Of a stretch of DNA of 64,000 nt, positions 27,340-35,397 are shown piece by piece. The stretch's first letter is position 1, and each line of letters starts with the position of its first letter. The notes beneath the pieces are model-generated. The model was not told the origin of the DNA and ran no database searches. It saw nothing but the letters and a program-made list of their open reading frames with translations. Position numbers and translations under genes: made by a program. The DNA comes from Burkholderia cenocepacia (GTDB taxonomy: Bacteria; Pseudomonadota; Gammaproteobacteria; Burkholderiales; Burkholderiaceae): assembly GCF_900446215.1 (NCBI RefSeq), contig NZ_UAQZ01000001.1:992001-1056000 (forward strand). Direction: 5' to 3'.

Positions 27340-28050
27340 TCAGGACGCGTTGCCCGGCGTGTCGACGTCGATGCCGAGTTCGCTCGCCATCCGTTGAACC
27401 AGCGCATTCAGGCGCGTCACTTCGTCCGCAAGGCGCTTCTGTTCGGCCTTCAGCGCCTCGAATTCGGAAGGCGGCACCGAATCCGCGCCGCCGCCCGCGT
27501 CCGCGCTCGCGAAGTCGGCCATGTTCACCTCGCCGCACATCAGGTGCATCCAGCGGTTCTCGCGCGCGCCCGGTGCACGCGGCAGCCGGACGACGAGCGG
27601 TTGCGCACGCGCCGCGAGTTCGTCGAGGAACGCCTCGACCGACGAGATATCCGCGAAGCCGTGCAGGCGCGCGCTGTTCAGGCGCAGCTCGGCGGCCGTC
27701 TGCGGGCCGCGCAGCAGCAGGATCGTCAGCAGCGCGATCGCCTGGCTCGGGATGCCGAGCACGCGGTTCATGTTGTGCTCGAAACGCGGCACACGGCTGC
27801 TGCTGCCCTCCATCACGAGGCTCAGGTGCTTCAGCCCGTCGAGCGCGGTCGTCACTTCGTCCTCGCTCACGTTCATCACCGGCGCGCGCGCGGTTTTCTG
27901 GTTGCAGCCCGCGGTCAGCGCGTTCAGCGACAGCGGGTAGGTATCCGGCACCGTGTGCTGTTTCTCGACGAGCACGCCGAGAATGCGGGCCTCGAGGGGT
28001 GTGAGTTCGCGAAGGGCGCGGGGCGTGGGCGTATCCGGCGTGGTGTTCAT
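27340..28050 (-). CDS. yceH: YceH family winged-helix protein (DUF480)
   Basis: A 236-aa YceH/DUF480 protein. It shows the family's conserved start LTPLEARILGVLVEKQHTVPDTYPLSLNALTAGCNQKTAR, then the EHNMNRVLGI and LLTILLLRGPQTAAELRLNSARLH blocks of two winged-helix domains. A coiled-coil tail (FEALKAEQKRLADEVTRLNALVQRM) is conserved in proteobacterial members. Function remains uncertain; a DNA-binding or structural role is inferred from the fold. Two in-frame ATGs nine bases apart (28050, 28059) are possible starts; neither has a strong ribosome-binding site. Confidence 0.9.
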   Translation of the reverse strand: MNTTPDTPTPRALRELTPLEARILGVLVEKQHTVPDTYPLSLNALTAGCNQKTARAPVMNVSEDEVTTALDGLKHLSLVMEGSSSRVPRFEHNMNRVLGIPSQAIALLTILLLRGPQTAAELRLNSARLHGFADISSVEAFLDELAARAQPLVVRLPRAPGARENRWMHLMCGEVNMADFASADAGGGADSVPPSEFEALKAEQKRLADEVTRLNALVQRMASELGIDVDTPGNAS

Positions 28051-28456
28051 GAGTGACATCGCAGCGTGCAGCAGGTGAAGGGAAACGGTCGCGGCCCGTC
28101 CGGCATCGCGCACGGGCGAGCCATATGATAGCTCGCGACGCTCGGCCCGGCGCCCTTGGCGCAGCAGCGTGCGGACTTGCCGCAGCGGGCTTTCGTCGGA
28201 CGTAGCGGCGCCCGCGATAGCGGGCGGCGCATCGCGGCGATGCGCGTGCGCGGCACCGCAGCGTCATCCTTCGCGCGCGCCGGGCGTTTGCGCGATGCGC
28301 ATGCCGGCGCTACGATAGACGTTCATCCCGATATCAGCGGCGCCGCACACGACCGCCTTCACACGTCGACACCACGCAGCACCCGCGTTGAATGCGCTGC
28401 CGCCGTGCCTGCGCGCCGCTCGTCAAACCCGTTCACCCCCTCACCGGTTCACCACC
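28051..28456. other. Intergenic, about 400 bp, no gene
   Basis: Divergent spacer between yceH and an SDR gene. It is GC-rich with several short GC stems near 28210-28235. No promoter hexamers were convincing and no open frame had supporting features. Confidence 0.45.
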
Positions 28457-29218
28457 ATGACTGCATCTTCTTCCGCACCCGTGCGCGCCATCGTCACCGG
28501 ACACACCCGCGGCGTCGGCGCGGCGCTCGCCGAACAACTGCTGCAGGAAGGCGTCGCCGTGCTCGGCGTGTCGCGCAGCCGTCATCCGTCGCTCGCGTCA
28601 CGGGCCGGCGAGCGCTTGACCGAGGTCGAACTCGATCTGTCCGACTCGAAGACGATCGCGAGCTGGCTGGCCGGCGACACGCTGCGCCGCTTCGTCGACG
28701 GCGCGTCGCTCGTGCTGCTGTTCAACAACGCGGGCATCGTCGATCCGATCGGCCCGCTCGCCACGCAGGACCCGGCGATCGTCGCCCGCGCGGTCGGCCT
28801 GAACGTCGCCGCGCCGCTGATGCTGTCGGCGGCGCTCGCGCAGGCCGTATCGGCCGCGACCGAATGCCGGATCGTGCACCTGTCGAGCGGCGCGGCTCGC
28901 AACGCGTATGCGGGCTGGAGCATCTACTGCGCGACCAAGGCCGCGCTCGATCACCATGCGCGCGCGGTCGCGCTCGACGCGAACGGCGGGGTGCGCATCT
29001 GCAGCGTGGCGCCGGGCGTCGTCGATACGGGCATGCAGGCCACGATCCGCGCGACCGACGAAGACAATTTCCCGATGCGCGAGAAATTCGACCAGTTGAA
29101 ATCGAGCGGCGCGCTCGCGACGCCCGAGGCGACCGCCCGGCAACTGATCGGCTATGCGCTGAGCGACGCATTCGGTACCGAGCCGACGGCCGACGTGCGC
29201 AACCTGCCGACGCAGTAA
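28457..29218 (+). CDS. Short-chain dehydrogenase (sepiapterin-reductase-like)
   Basis: A 253-aa SDR. The cofactor site reads TGHTRGVG (14-21), followed by NNAG (90-93), the HLSSGAA catalytic Ser block and YCATK (Y157, K161). The C-terminal VAPGVVDTGMQATIR and a lack of the VDGG ending recall sepiapterin-reductase-like SDRs such as YhdF/BenM-type benzil reductases. The SRSRH motif after beta-2 suggests NADPH preference. It is monocistronic, converging on the MOSC gene. Substrate unknown. Confidence 0.85.
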   Translation: MTASSSAPVRAIVTGHTRGVGAALAEQLLQEGVAVLGVSRSRHPSLASRAGERLTEVELDLSDSKTIASWLAGDTLRRFVDGASLVLLFNNAGIVDPIGPLATQDPAIVARAVGLNVAAPLMLSAALAQAVSAATECRIVHLSSGAARNAYAGWSIYCATKAALDHHARAVALDANGGVRICSVAPGVVDTGMQATIRATDEDNFPMREKFDQLKSSGALATPEATARQLIGYALSDAFGTEPTADVRNLPTQ

Positions 29219-29235
29219 GCGTCGGACGCGGCCCG

Positions 29236-29940
29236 TCATCCTTCGAGCCGCTTCGTCCAGTCCTCGACCTGCCGCGCCGTCCGGCGTTTTTCCAGCATCG
29301 CGCGCCAGCCGGGCGGCAGCAGCGGCACGTCGCACAGCGCATCGAGCGCGGCCATGTCGAGCATGCGGCGATACAGCACGTCGAGCACCGTCGACAGCGG
29401 CCACTGCGGGTAGCGGCGCTCGTGCAGCGCCAGCACATCGCCCGCCGCCACCCACCCTTCCTGCAGCACGCGGTAGTACCAGCCGGTCCGGCCGCTGTGC
29501 TGCACGAGCGCCGCCATCCGCGGATGGTCGAAGCGTGCGTTGAGCTTCCAGCACGGCTGCCGCGACTGCGAGACCTGGAGCACCGCGCCGCCCAGCGTGA
29601 ACACGTCGCCGAGACACACGTCGTGCTCGGTGATGCCGCGCGTCGACAGGTTCTCGCCGAACGCGCCCGGCCGGGCGAGCACGTCGCGCGCGCCGATCTG
29701 GTCGGCCCACCACGCATAGTGATCGTGCGCGTAGTGGTGAACGGCCTTGTCGGGGCCGCCGTGATGCCGCGCATCGGCCTGCTCGTCGCCGGCAAACCCG
29801 AGTGCGCCCAGCCACAGGCGCGCATCCACCGGCTGCTTGTCGATCGCGCTCGCGTGCGGCGTACCGGCGAGCGGCCGGCTCGCGCCGATCCGCACCGCGC
29901 CGATGGCCGCCGCGATCGCCGGCCGCGCGTCGCCGCTCAT
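29236..29940 (-). CDS. MOSC domain protein, YiiM-like
   Basis: A 234-aa MOSC-domain protein of the YiiM type. The expected blocks are present: GDEQADARHHGGPDKAVHHYAHDHYAWW, PGAFGENLSTRG, and the molybdenum-ligand Cys in SQSRQPCWKL (C130). A 3-alpha helical tail follows. E. coli YiiM reduces N-hydroxylated bases such as 6-N-hydroxylaminopurine using molybdenum cofactor. Its start codon overlaps the stop of the upstream DHDPS-family gene (ATGA), so it is translationally coupled as third gene of the aldolase operon; whether it detoxifies a pathway product is speculative. Confidence 0.87.
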   Translation of the reverse strand: MSGDARPAIAAAIGAVRIGASRPLAGTPHASAIDKQPVDARLWLGALGFAGDEQADARHHGGPDKAVHHYAHDHYAWWADQIGARDVLARPGAFGENLSTRGITEHDVCLGDVFTLGGAVLQVSQSRQPCWKLNARFDHPRMAALVQHSGRTGWYYRVLQEGWVAAGDVLALHERRYPQWPLSTVLDVLYRRMLDMAALDALCDVPLLPPGWRAMLEKRRTARQVEDWTKRLEG

Positions 29941-30842
29941 GCCGCCACACCGTCCGGCAGCGCCGCGAGCAGGCGCTCGAGTTCGCGCGTGCGTGCCTCG
30001 CCGAGCGGCAGCAGCGGCCGCCTCGGTTCGCCGGCGTCGAAGCCGCGCAGCCTCAGCCCGGCTTTCACGGTCACCGGCAACCCGCCGTTGACGATGAACT
30101 GCAGCAACGGCAACTGCGCGTGAAAAACCGATCGGGCGCGCACGAGGTCGCCCGTGCGCATCGCGTCGAACAACGCGAGCGGCAACGCGGCGTTGAGATT
30201 CGGCGCGGCCGTGCACCATCCTGCCGCGCCCGCGGCCAGCGCGGCGAGCGCCATCGGATTGCTGCCGTTGTAGAACGGGATCGTCCCGTCGCTCAATTGC
30301 GCGAGCCGGTGCATCCGGCCGATGTCGCCGGTGCTCTCCTTGACCATCGTCACGTTGTCGACGGTCCGGCAGATCGTCGCGATCAGCTCGGGCGACATGT
30401 CGACGCCGCTCGTCGCCGGGTTGTTGTACAGCATGATCGGGATGCCGATCGCGTCGCCGATCGCACGATAGTGCGCGACGATCTCGTCGTTGCCGAGCTT
30501 CCAGTACGACACCGGCAGCACCATCACCGCATCGGCGCCGGCCTGCTCGGCGAAGCGGGCGCGGCGCACCGCGCCCGCCGTGGTGAGATCCGAGATTCCG
30601 ACGACGGTCGGCACGCGCCGGCGCACCGCGCGAATCGACGCGATGGCGACGGCCTCCCATTCGGCATCGGACAGGTAGGCGCTTTCGCCGGTGCTGCCCA
30701 ACGGCGCGATCGCATGAACGCCGTCGGCGACCAGGCGTTCGATCAACGCATCGAGCGCGGTCAGGTCGACGCCGCCGTCGGCGGAGAATGGCGTGACCGG
30801 GTAGGCAATGATGCCTTTCAGCAGGATGGACACGATATGCAT
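29937..30842 (-). CDS. Dihydrodipicolinate synthase/N-acetylneuraminate lyase family protein
   Basis: A 301-aa TIM-barrel lyase of the DapA/NAL superfamily. Visible residues are PLGSTGES (49-54), Tyr139 in LYNNPATSG and Schiff-base Lys168 in MVKESTGD, so class I aldolase chemistry on a pyruvate-like substrate is likely. It is not the housekeeping DapA by context: it follows a class II aldolase gene and precedes a MOSC gene. GAGGA lies immediately before ATG 30842 but nine bases before a GTG at 30833, so translation may really begin at the GTG, four codons in. The operon is probably under the divergent XRE-cupin regulator. Confidence 0.87.
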   Translation of the reverse strand: MHIVSILLKGIIAYPVTPFSADGGVDLTALDALIERLVADGVHAIAPLGSTGESAYLSDAEWEAVAIASIRAVRRRVPTVVGISDLTTAGAVRRARFAEQAGADAVMVLPVSYWKLGNDEIVAHYRAIGDAIGIPIMLYNNPATSGVDMSPELIATICRTVDNVTMVKESTGDIGRMHRLAQLSDGTIPFYNGSNPMALAALAAGAAGWCTAAPNLNAALPLALFDAMRTGDLVRARSVFHAQLPLLQFIVNGGLPVTVKAGLRLRGFDAGEPRRPLLPLGEARTRELERLLAALPDGVAA

Positions 30843-30883
30843 TCCTCAATGATTGTCTGGCGAAGTGGTAACGATGCGCCGAT

Positions 30884-31666
30884 TCACGCGACGCAATCCT
30901 GATGCGTACGCAATGCGCGGCGCGCGTAGTAGTCGAACGTCACCGCATCGCGCTTCGGCTTCGAGATCCAGTCGTGCGCTTCACGCGCCAGGGCCGGCGG
31001 CACCGGCTTGATCTCGCCGGCCGACATCGCGAGCAGTTGCAGTTTTGCCGCGCGTTCGATCAGCAGCGCGAGGATGCATGCCTCCTCGATCGTCTTGCCG
31101 ACCACGAGCTGCCCGTGATGCGACAGCAGGATCGCGCGCTTGTCGCCGAGCGCCTTCGAGATGATCTCGCCCTCCTCGTTGCCGACCGGCACGCCCGGCC
31201 AGTCCTTCAGGAACGCGCAGTCGTCGTACAGCGGGCAGGCGTCCATGTGCGACACGACGAGCGGCTGCTCGAGCATCGACAGCGCCGCGACATGCGCCGG
31301 GTGCGTATGGATGATGCAGTTCACGTCCGGGCGCTCGCGATAGATCCACGTATGGAACCGGTTGGCCGGGTTCGGAATGCCTTCGCCATCGACGACGTCG
31401 AGATCCTCGTTGACGCGCAGCAGGTTCGCGGCCGAGATCTCGTCGAAGCCGAGCCCGAGCCGCTGCGTGTAGTACGTGCCGGCCGCATCCGCGCGGCAGG
31501 TGATCTGCCCGGCCAGGCCCGAGTCGTGGCCGGCGTCGAACAAGATCCGGCACGTCAGCGCGAGCTTTTGCCGCGCGGACCAGCCGCTGTCGCCCACCGC
31601 GTTGTCCAGACGCCGTTCCGCCAGCGCGACCAGCGCTTCCTTCGTCAAATTCAGCGTTTCCGCCAT
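30884..31666 (-). CDS. Class II aldolase/adducin family protein
   Basis: A 260-aa protein of the fuculose-1-phosphate aldolase/adducin family. The zinc-binding pair lies in IIHTHPAH (H120, H122) and the later His in LLSHHGQLVVG, while FDEISAANLLRV and NRFHTWIYRERPDVN are typical of the decarboxylase/aldolase subgroup that includes YgbL-like enzymes. Substrate not predictable. A perfect AGGAGG precedes ATG 31666. It is the first gene of the minus-strand operon running to the MOSC gene, and is divergent from an XRE-cupin regulator with a palindromic operator between. Confidence 0.88.
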   Translation of the reverse strand: MAETLNLTKEALVALAERRLDNAVGDSGWSARQKLALTCRILFDAGHDSGLAGQITCRADAAGTYYTQRLGLGFDEISAANLLRVNEDLDVVDGEGIPNPANRFHTWIYRERPDVNCIIHTHPAHVAALSMLEQPLVVSHMDACPLYDDCAFLKDWPGVPVGNEEGEIISKALGDKRAILLSHHGQLVVGKTIEEACILALLIERAAKLQLLAMSAGEIKPVPPALAREAHDWISKPKRDAVTFDYYARRALRTHQDCVA

Positions 31667-31726
31667 GTTCGCCTCCTGAATGGACCGGGCCTGCCACGCC
31701 GTCCGCGGCCGTTTCCCCGGTCACAC

Positions 31727-31762
31727 GTGACACACGATACACCGAATGACACTTTGTGTCAT
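31727..31762. promoter_or_regulatory. Palindromic operator between aldolase operon and XRE-cupin regulator
   Basis: A perfect inverted repeat ATGACAC-TTT-GTGTCAT covers 31746-31762. A further GTGACAC half site lies at 31727-31733, about two helical turns away (TGACAC to TGACAC is 19 bp). A TACAAT -10-like hexamer follows at 31767-31772, reading toward the regulator. The likely ligand is the regulator at 31801. Confidence 0.75.
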
Positions 31763-31800
31763 GCGTTACAATCGGTTTTTCGAAGGACACCTGGCGCCCC

Positions 31801-32343
31801 ATGACGATTCGCCTGAAGCTGCTCAGAAAACAGAAGGGCTGGACGCTCGACGTGCTGGCCGACGAGACGGGCCTCACCAAGAGCTACCTGTCGAAGGTCG
31901 AACGCGGCCTGAGCGTGCCGTCGATCGCGGTCGCGCTGAAGCTGTCGAAGGCGCTGAACGTCGACGTCGAGCAACTGTTCTCGGAAAGCCGCAACCGCGA
32001 GCTGATCACGGTCACGCGCGCCGGCGAGCGCACCGCGATGGGCGCGGCGGCCGACCGCCACGCGCACCGCTTCGAGAGCATCGCGGCCGGCGTCGCGCCG
32101 AAGAAGATGCTGCCGTTCGTCGTGCATCCGCCGCACGAATTCGTCGCGTCGACGTTCCGCGAGCACGAAGGCGAGGAATTCCTGTTCGTGCACAAGGGGC
32201 GCGTCGAAATCGAATTTCCGAACGAGACGGTGCAACTCAGGGCTGGCGATTCAGTCTATTTCAACGCACTCATCCCGCACCGCACGCGCAGCCTCGGCAC
32301 CGCGCAGGCGGAGATTCTGGTCATCGTCAGCCACGACGACTAG
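31801..32343 (+). CDS. XRE-family regulator with C-terminal cupin sensor
   Basis: A 180-aa regulator. The N-terminal XRE-type HTH covers residues 1-65 (LRKQKGWTLDVLADETGLTKSYLSKVERGLSVPSIAVALKLSKALNV). A cupin_2 domain at about 105-175 (REHEGEEFLFVHKGRVEIEF...LRAGDSVYFNALIPHRTRS) is a likely small-molecule sensor. This architecture matches PuuR/MppR-like regulators that control divergent catabolic operons. It is divergent from the class II aldolase operon and probably represses it and itself. The start is ATG 31801; the leader has no strong ribosome-binding site. Confidence 0.9.
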   Translation: MTIRLKLLRKQKGWTLDVLADETGLTKSYLSKVERGLSVPSIAVALKLSKALNVDVEQLFSESRNRELITVTRAGERTAMGAAADRHAHRFESIAAGVAPKKMLPFVVHPPHEFVASTFREHEGEEFLFVHKGRVEIEFPNETVQLRAGDSVYFNALIPHRTRSLGTAQAEILVIVSHDD

Positions 32344-32374
32344 CCTCGTCACTTCTTCGCGCAAGGATCTTTCG

Positions 32375-33112
32375 ATGGTCACCAAGGCCACCGCACCGTT
32401 CCAGCAGATCAAGACGCTCGTTCGCCAGAACGTCGAGTCGGGCGACTGGCGCCCCGGCGACCGCATCCCGTCCGAGCTCGACCTCGCCGCGCAGTTCGGC
32501 GTCGCGCGCATGACGGTCAACCGCGCGCTGCGCGAGCTGACCGAGGAAGGCGTGCTGAAGCGCATCGCGGGCGTCGGCACCTTCGTCGCCGAGGTGAAGC
32601 CGCAGTCGAACCTGCTGATGATCGCGCACATCCGCGACGAAATCCGCGCACGCGGGCACGAATATCGCTGCCGCGTGCTGAGCCGGTCGAGCGAACCCGC
32701 GTCGTTCGACGTCGCCGCCGCGTTCGGCCTGCCGGTCAACACGCCGGTCTTTCACGTGGTGTGCGTGCACGAGGAAAACGGCCGCCCGATCCAGCTCGAG
32801 GACCGCTACGTGAACCCGGCCGCCGCGCCCGGCTTCATCGACCAGGATTTCGAGGCCGAGCCGCCGTCCGAGTACCTGTACAACAACGTGTCGCACTACG
32901 AACTGGAAATCGAGCACGTCGTCGACGCGTCGCTGCCCACCGGCGAGCAGGCGCGGCTGCTCGACATGCGCGCCGACGAGCCGTGCCTCACGCTCACGCG
33001 GCGCACGTGGACGGACGGGCTGCCCGTCACGTTCGTGCACTTCCTGCATCCGGGCAACCGCTACCGGCTCGGCTCGCGCTTCAAGCCGGGCGCGGGGCGC
33101 CACCCGACCTGA
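32375..33112 (+). CDS. GntR/HutC-family regulator with UTRA domain
   Basis: A 245-aa GntR regulator. The winged HTH lies at about residues 5-73 (GDRIPSELDLAAQFGVARMTVNRALRELTEEGVLKRIAGVGTF) and the UTRA effector domain at about 95-235 (EIRARGHEYRCRVL...QLEDRYVNPAAAPGFI...LTRRTW). It is HutC-like in sequence, but no histidine-utilisation genes are in this window. HutC-type proteins bind GT-N-TA-N-AC; the palindrome GTCTAGAC in front of the binding-protein gene (34987-35000) fits. It starts 31 nt after the XRE-cupin gene, so it may share that transcript. It converges on the PhyH-type gene. Confidence 0.88.
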   Translation: MVTKATAPFQQIKTLVRQNVESGDWRPGDRIPSELDLAAQFGVARMTVNRALRELTEEGVLKRIAGVGTFVAEVKPQSNLLMIAHIRDEIRARGHEYRCRVLSRSSEPASFDVAAAFGLPVNTPVFHVVCVHEENGRPIQLEDRYVNPAAAPGFIDQDFEAEPPSEYLYNNVSHYELEIEHVVDASLPTGEQARLLDMRADEPCLTLTRRTWTDGLPVTFVHFLHPGNRYRLGSRFKPGAGRHPT

Positions 33113-33140
33113 TCCTTCGGCGCACGCACGCCCCCGAACG

Positions 33141-33175
33141 CACGGCGGCCGTTTCGTCATGAAACGGCCGCCGTG
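33141..33175. terminator. Strong bidirectional hairpin between convergent genes
   Basis: A perfect 15-bp stem (33141-33155 with 33161-33175) with a 5-nt loop lies between the HutC-like stop and the dioxygenase stop. AT pairs at the top and GC pairs at the base suggest a transcription end for both strands. Confidence 0.75.
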
Positions 33176-33189
33176 TGGGTGACAGCAGG

Positions 33190-34038
33190 TCAGATCGCGC
33201 CGACCTGCCCTGCGTCGCGCGACCACACGACCGGGAACAGCGGGTGGTCGAGCGGCGCGCCGTCGGCCAGTTGCGCCGCGAGCCCGGGGAAATCGGGCGA
33301 GGTTTTCCAGCGGCGCGGCGCGTGACGGACATCGTCGCCGACGAAGCGGATCGAGAACGCGCGCCGGCGGTTCTGCGTGCCGCCCGACGCATGCAGCGTC
33401 AGCATCCGGAAGCACACCATGTCGCCGGGTTCGAGCGCCCAGTGGCGAATCGGGAACGCCGCGCGGTCGGCTTCGATGTCGGGCAGGTCGGCGAGGCTGC
33501 CTTCCGGAAACCACTTCGCCTCCTTGTCCATGAACGTGCGCGGCATCAGCCATGGCCCGCGATGCGAGCCCGCGACGAATTCCAGCGTCGATTCGAGCGG
33601 CACCGGATCGACCGGAATCCACATGCTGACGTTGTCGTCGCCTTCGATGTTGTAGTACGGCTGGTCCTGATGCCACGGCGTGCGCTGCCGCGTGCCGGGC
33701 TCCTTCACGAGCAGGTGGTCGTGATGCAGCCGCACGTGGTCGGTGCCCATCAGCGCGGCGGCGACCGACGGCGCCGGCGAGCGCACGATGAAATCACGAT
33801 ACGCGTCGTTGTGCTGCCAGTTGCAGAAATCCTCGAAGAACCAGCCGGGATCGTCGGGCCGGCTCGCGACTTTCGCGCGTTCGCTCGGCTGCGCGAGGTT
33901 CGCGTCGATGCCGGCCCGCAGCGCGGCCACTTCGTCAGGCGAAAAAATGCCCTTGATGCAGACCGCGCCTTCCTCTCGGAACGCGGCGATCAGTTCGGGC
34001 GTCACGGCTTGCGCGACGCGCTCCTGGATACTCGTCAT
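33190..34038 (-). CDS. Phytanoyl-CoA dioxygenase (PhyH) family Fe(II)/2-oxoglutarate oxygenase
   Basis: A 282-aa PhyH-type non-haem iron oxygenase. The iron ligands are visible as WHQD (H123, D125) and LHASGG (H216), with Arg231 in FSIRFVGDD to bind 2-oxoglutarate. It would hydroxylate a small organic acid or amine; substrate unknown, and phytanoyl-CoA itself is unlikely. ATG 34038 was chosen; a GTG at 34065 is in frame but has no ribosome-binding site. It lies 31 nt after the periplasmic binding-protein gene, so uptake and oxidation of one compound are probably linked. Confidence 0.85.
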   Translation of the reverse strand: MTSIQERVAQAVTPELIAAFREEGAVCIKGIFSPDEVAALRAGIDANLAQPSERAKVASRPDDPGWFFEDFCNWQHNDAYRDFIVRSPAPSVAAALMGTDHVRLHHDHLLVKEPGTRQRTPWHQDQPYYNIEGDDNVSMWIPVDPVPLESTLEFVAGSHRGPWLMPRTFMDKEAKWFPEGSLADLPDIEADRAAFPIRHWALEPGDMVCFRMLTLHASGGTQNRRRAFSIRFVGDDVRHAPRRWKTSPDFPGLAAQLADGAPLDHPLFPVVWSRDAGQVGAI

Positions 34039-34069
34039 GGTGTGCCTGTCGATCGAATGAGTCACGGGG

Positions 34070-34873
34070 TCACGGTGCCGAAGTCAGTTGCTGCTTCGCG
34101 CCGTAGATGTCGAAGTCGAAGTATTTCGCGGCGATCTTCTGATAGGTGCCGTTCGCGCGAATCGCGACGATCGCGTCGTTCAGCCGCTTCTTCATGTCGG
34201 CGTCGCCCTTGCGGATGCCCATCGCGACGCCGTAGCCGGTGATCCGCGCGTCGGTCACGTCCGGCCCCGCGAACGCGTAGCCCTTGCCGCGCGGCGTCTT
34301 CAGGAACGAGTAGCCGGCCTGCGTCTTGTCCTGGAAGGTCGCGTCGAGGCGGCCGTTGACGAGATCCTGATACACCTGGTCCTGGTTCTGGTACGAAACG
34401 ATCGTCACACCCCTGGTCGCCCATTCGGCCTTCGCGTACGCCTCCTGCGTCGTGCCCTGGTCGATCCCGATGCGCTTGCCGGCGAGCGACGCGGCGGTCG
34501 GCAGCAGCTTCGAGCCGACCGGCGCGACGAGCGCGCCCGGCGACGCATACAGCTTGTTCGAGAAGTCGATCTGCTTGAGCCGCTCGTCGGTGGCCGTCAT
34601 CGCGGACATGATGACGTCGAACTTGCGTGCGCGCAGCGCCGGGATCATCCCGTCGAAGCCCTGCTCGACCCACACGCACTTCGCATGCAGTTGCTCGCAG
34701 ATCGCATTGCGCAGGTCGATGTCGAAGCCGGCGAGCGAGCCGTCGGGCTGCTTCGCCTCGAACGGCGGATACGTGGGGTCGATACCCCAGCGGATCGTCG
34801 ACGTGTCCTGCGCGAACGACGCGAGCGGCGCGAACGCCAGCGCGGTAACGAGGAGTTTTGCGGTGCGGTTCAT
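34070..34873 (-). CDS. Periplasmic amino-acid-type ABC substrate-binding protein (ArgT/HisJ family)
   Basis: A 267-aa SBP_bac_3 protein with signal peptide MNRTAKLLVTALAFAPLASFA. The family start IRWGIDPTYPPFEAKQPDGSLAGFDIDL, the RKFDVIMSAMTATDERLKQIDFS block and the KRIGIDQGTTQE region are clear. It resembles lysine/arginine/ornithine and histidine binders. No permease or ATPase gene is nearby, so it must dock with a transporter encoded elsewhere. AAGGAC precedes ATG 34873. A GTCTAGAC palindrome lies 114 bp upstream of the start. Confidence 0.9.
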   Translation of the reverse strand: MNRTAKLLVTALAFAPLASFAQDTSTIRWGIDPTYPPFEAKQPDGSLAGFDIDLRNAICEQLHAKCVWVEQGFDGMIPALRARKFDVIMSAMTATDERLKQIDFSNKLYASPGALVAPVGSKLLPTAASLAGKRIGIDQGTTQEAYAKAEWATRGVTIVSYQNQDQVYQDLVNGRLDATFQDKTQAGYSFLKTPRGKGYAFAGPDVTDARITGYGVAMGIRKGDADMKKRLNDAIVAIRANGTYQKIAAKYFDFDIYGAKQQLTSAP

Positions 34874-34986
34874 GGCGGGTCCTTGTGAGTCTCGACGCGG
34901 CGGGGGATGCCGGCGTACGGTGGAAGCGTCGCGACGGGAGGCCGGCGCGGGGTGCGAAAGACGAGGGACTTCGGTGAAATTGCGAT

Positions 34987-35000
34987 GCAGTCTAGACTGC
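34987..35000. promoter_or_regulatory. GCAGTCTAGACTGC palindrome, probable HutC-type operator
   Basis: A 14-bp perfect palindrome whose core GTCTAGAC matches the HutC-subfamily consensus GT-N-TA-N-AC. It overlaps a TAGACT -10-like hexamer reading toward the binding-protein gene. The rest of the 524-bp gap 34874-35397 contains no convincing gene. A HutC-family regulator is encoded at 32375. Confidence 0.6.
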
Positions 35001-35397
35001 TTGATTTTTGAGCGCAAGCGGGGGAATCAAGAATAGAAAGGGGCAGAGGCGGCCGCGAACCCGAAGGCCGGCACAGCGCTTGATTTACCGCCATCCAGCC
35101 GGGAATTTCGAGCGTTTACCCTACGTGACGCGCATTCGCCACGGAGCGTATTTCCTCGGATATTCGCCGAACGGCGATGTCTATGCAGGCAATCAGCGTA
35201 GCGCTTTCCGAATGCGGTTCCCGCCGTTCCCGCAACGCACCCTATACCGCTCGTTGAATATGCGCCAGGTGCCTTCAAACCCCGCAAAACACCGCCCCCA
35301 AGTCCGGCGAAACCGCGATTGCCCATGGCGTCCGGCCATGTTAAAAGTCATCGCACGCATTTGAAAATGAAATGCGCGATTCCACAGAAGTGCAGAA

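Noticed and set aside
35027..35326. Possible small gene of 99 codons in the binding protein/LysR gap
   Set aside because: No ribosome-binding site, domain or coding-like composition; the stretch behaves as a long control region.
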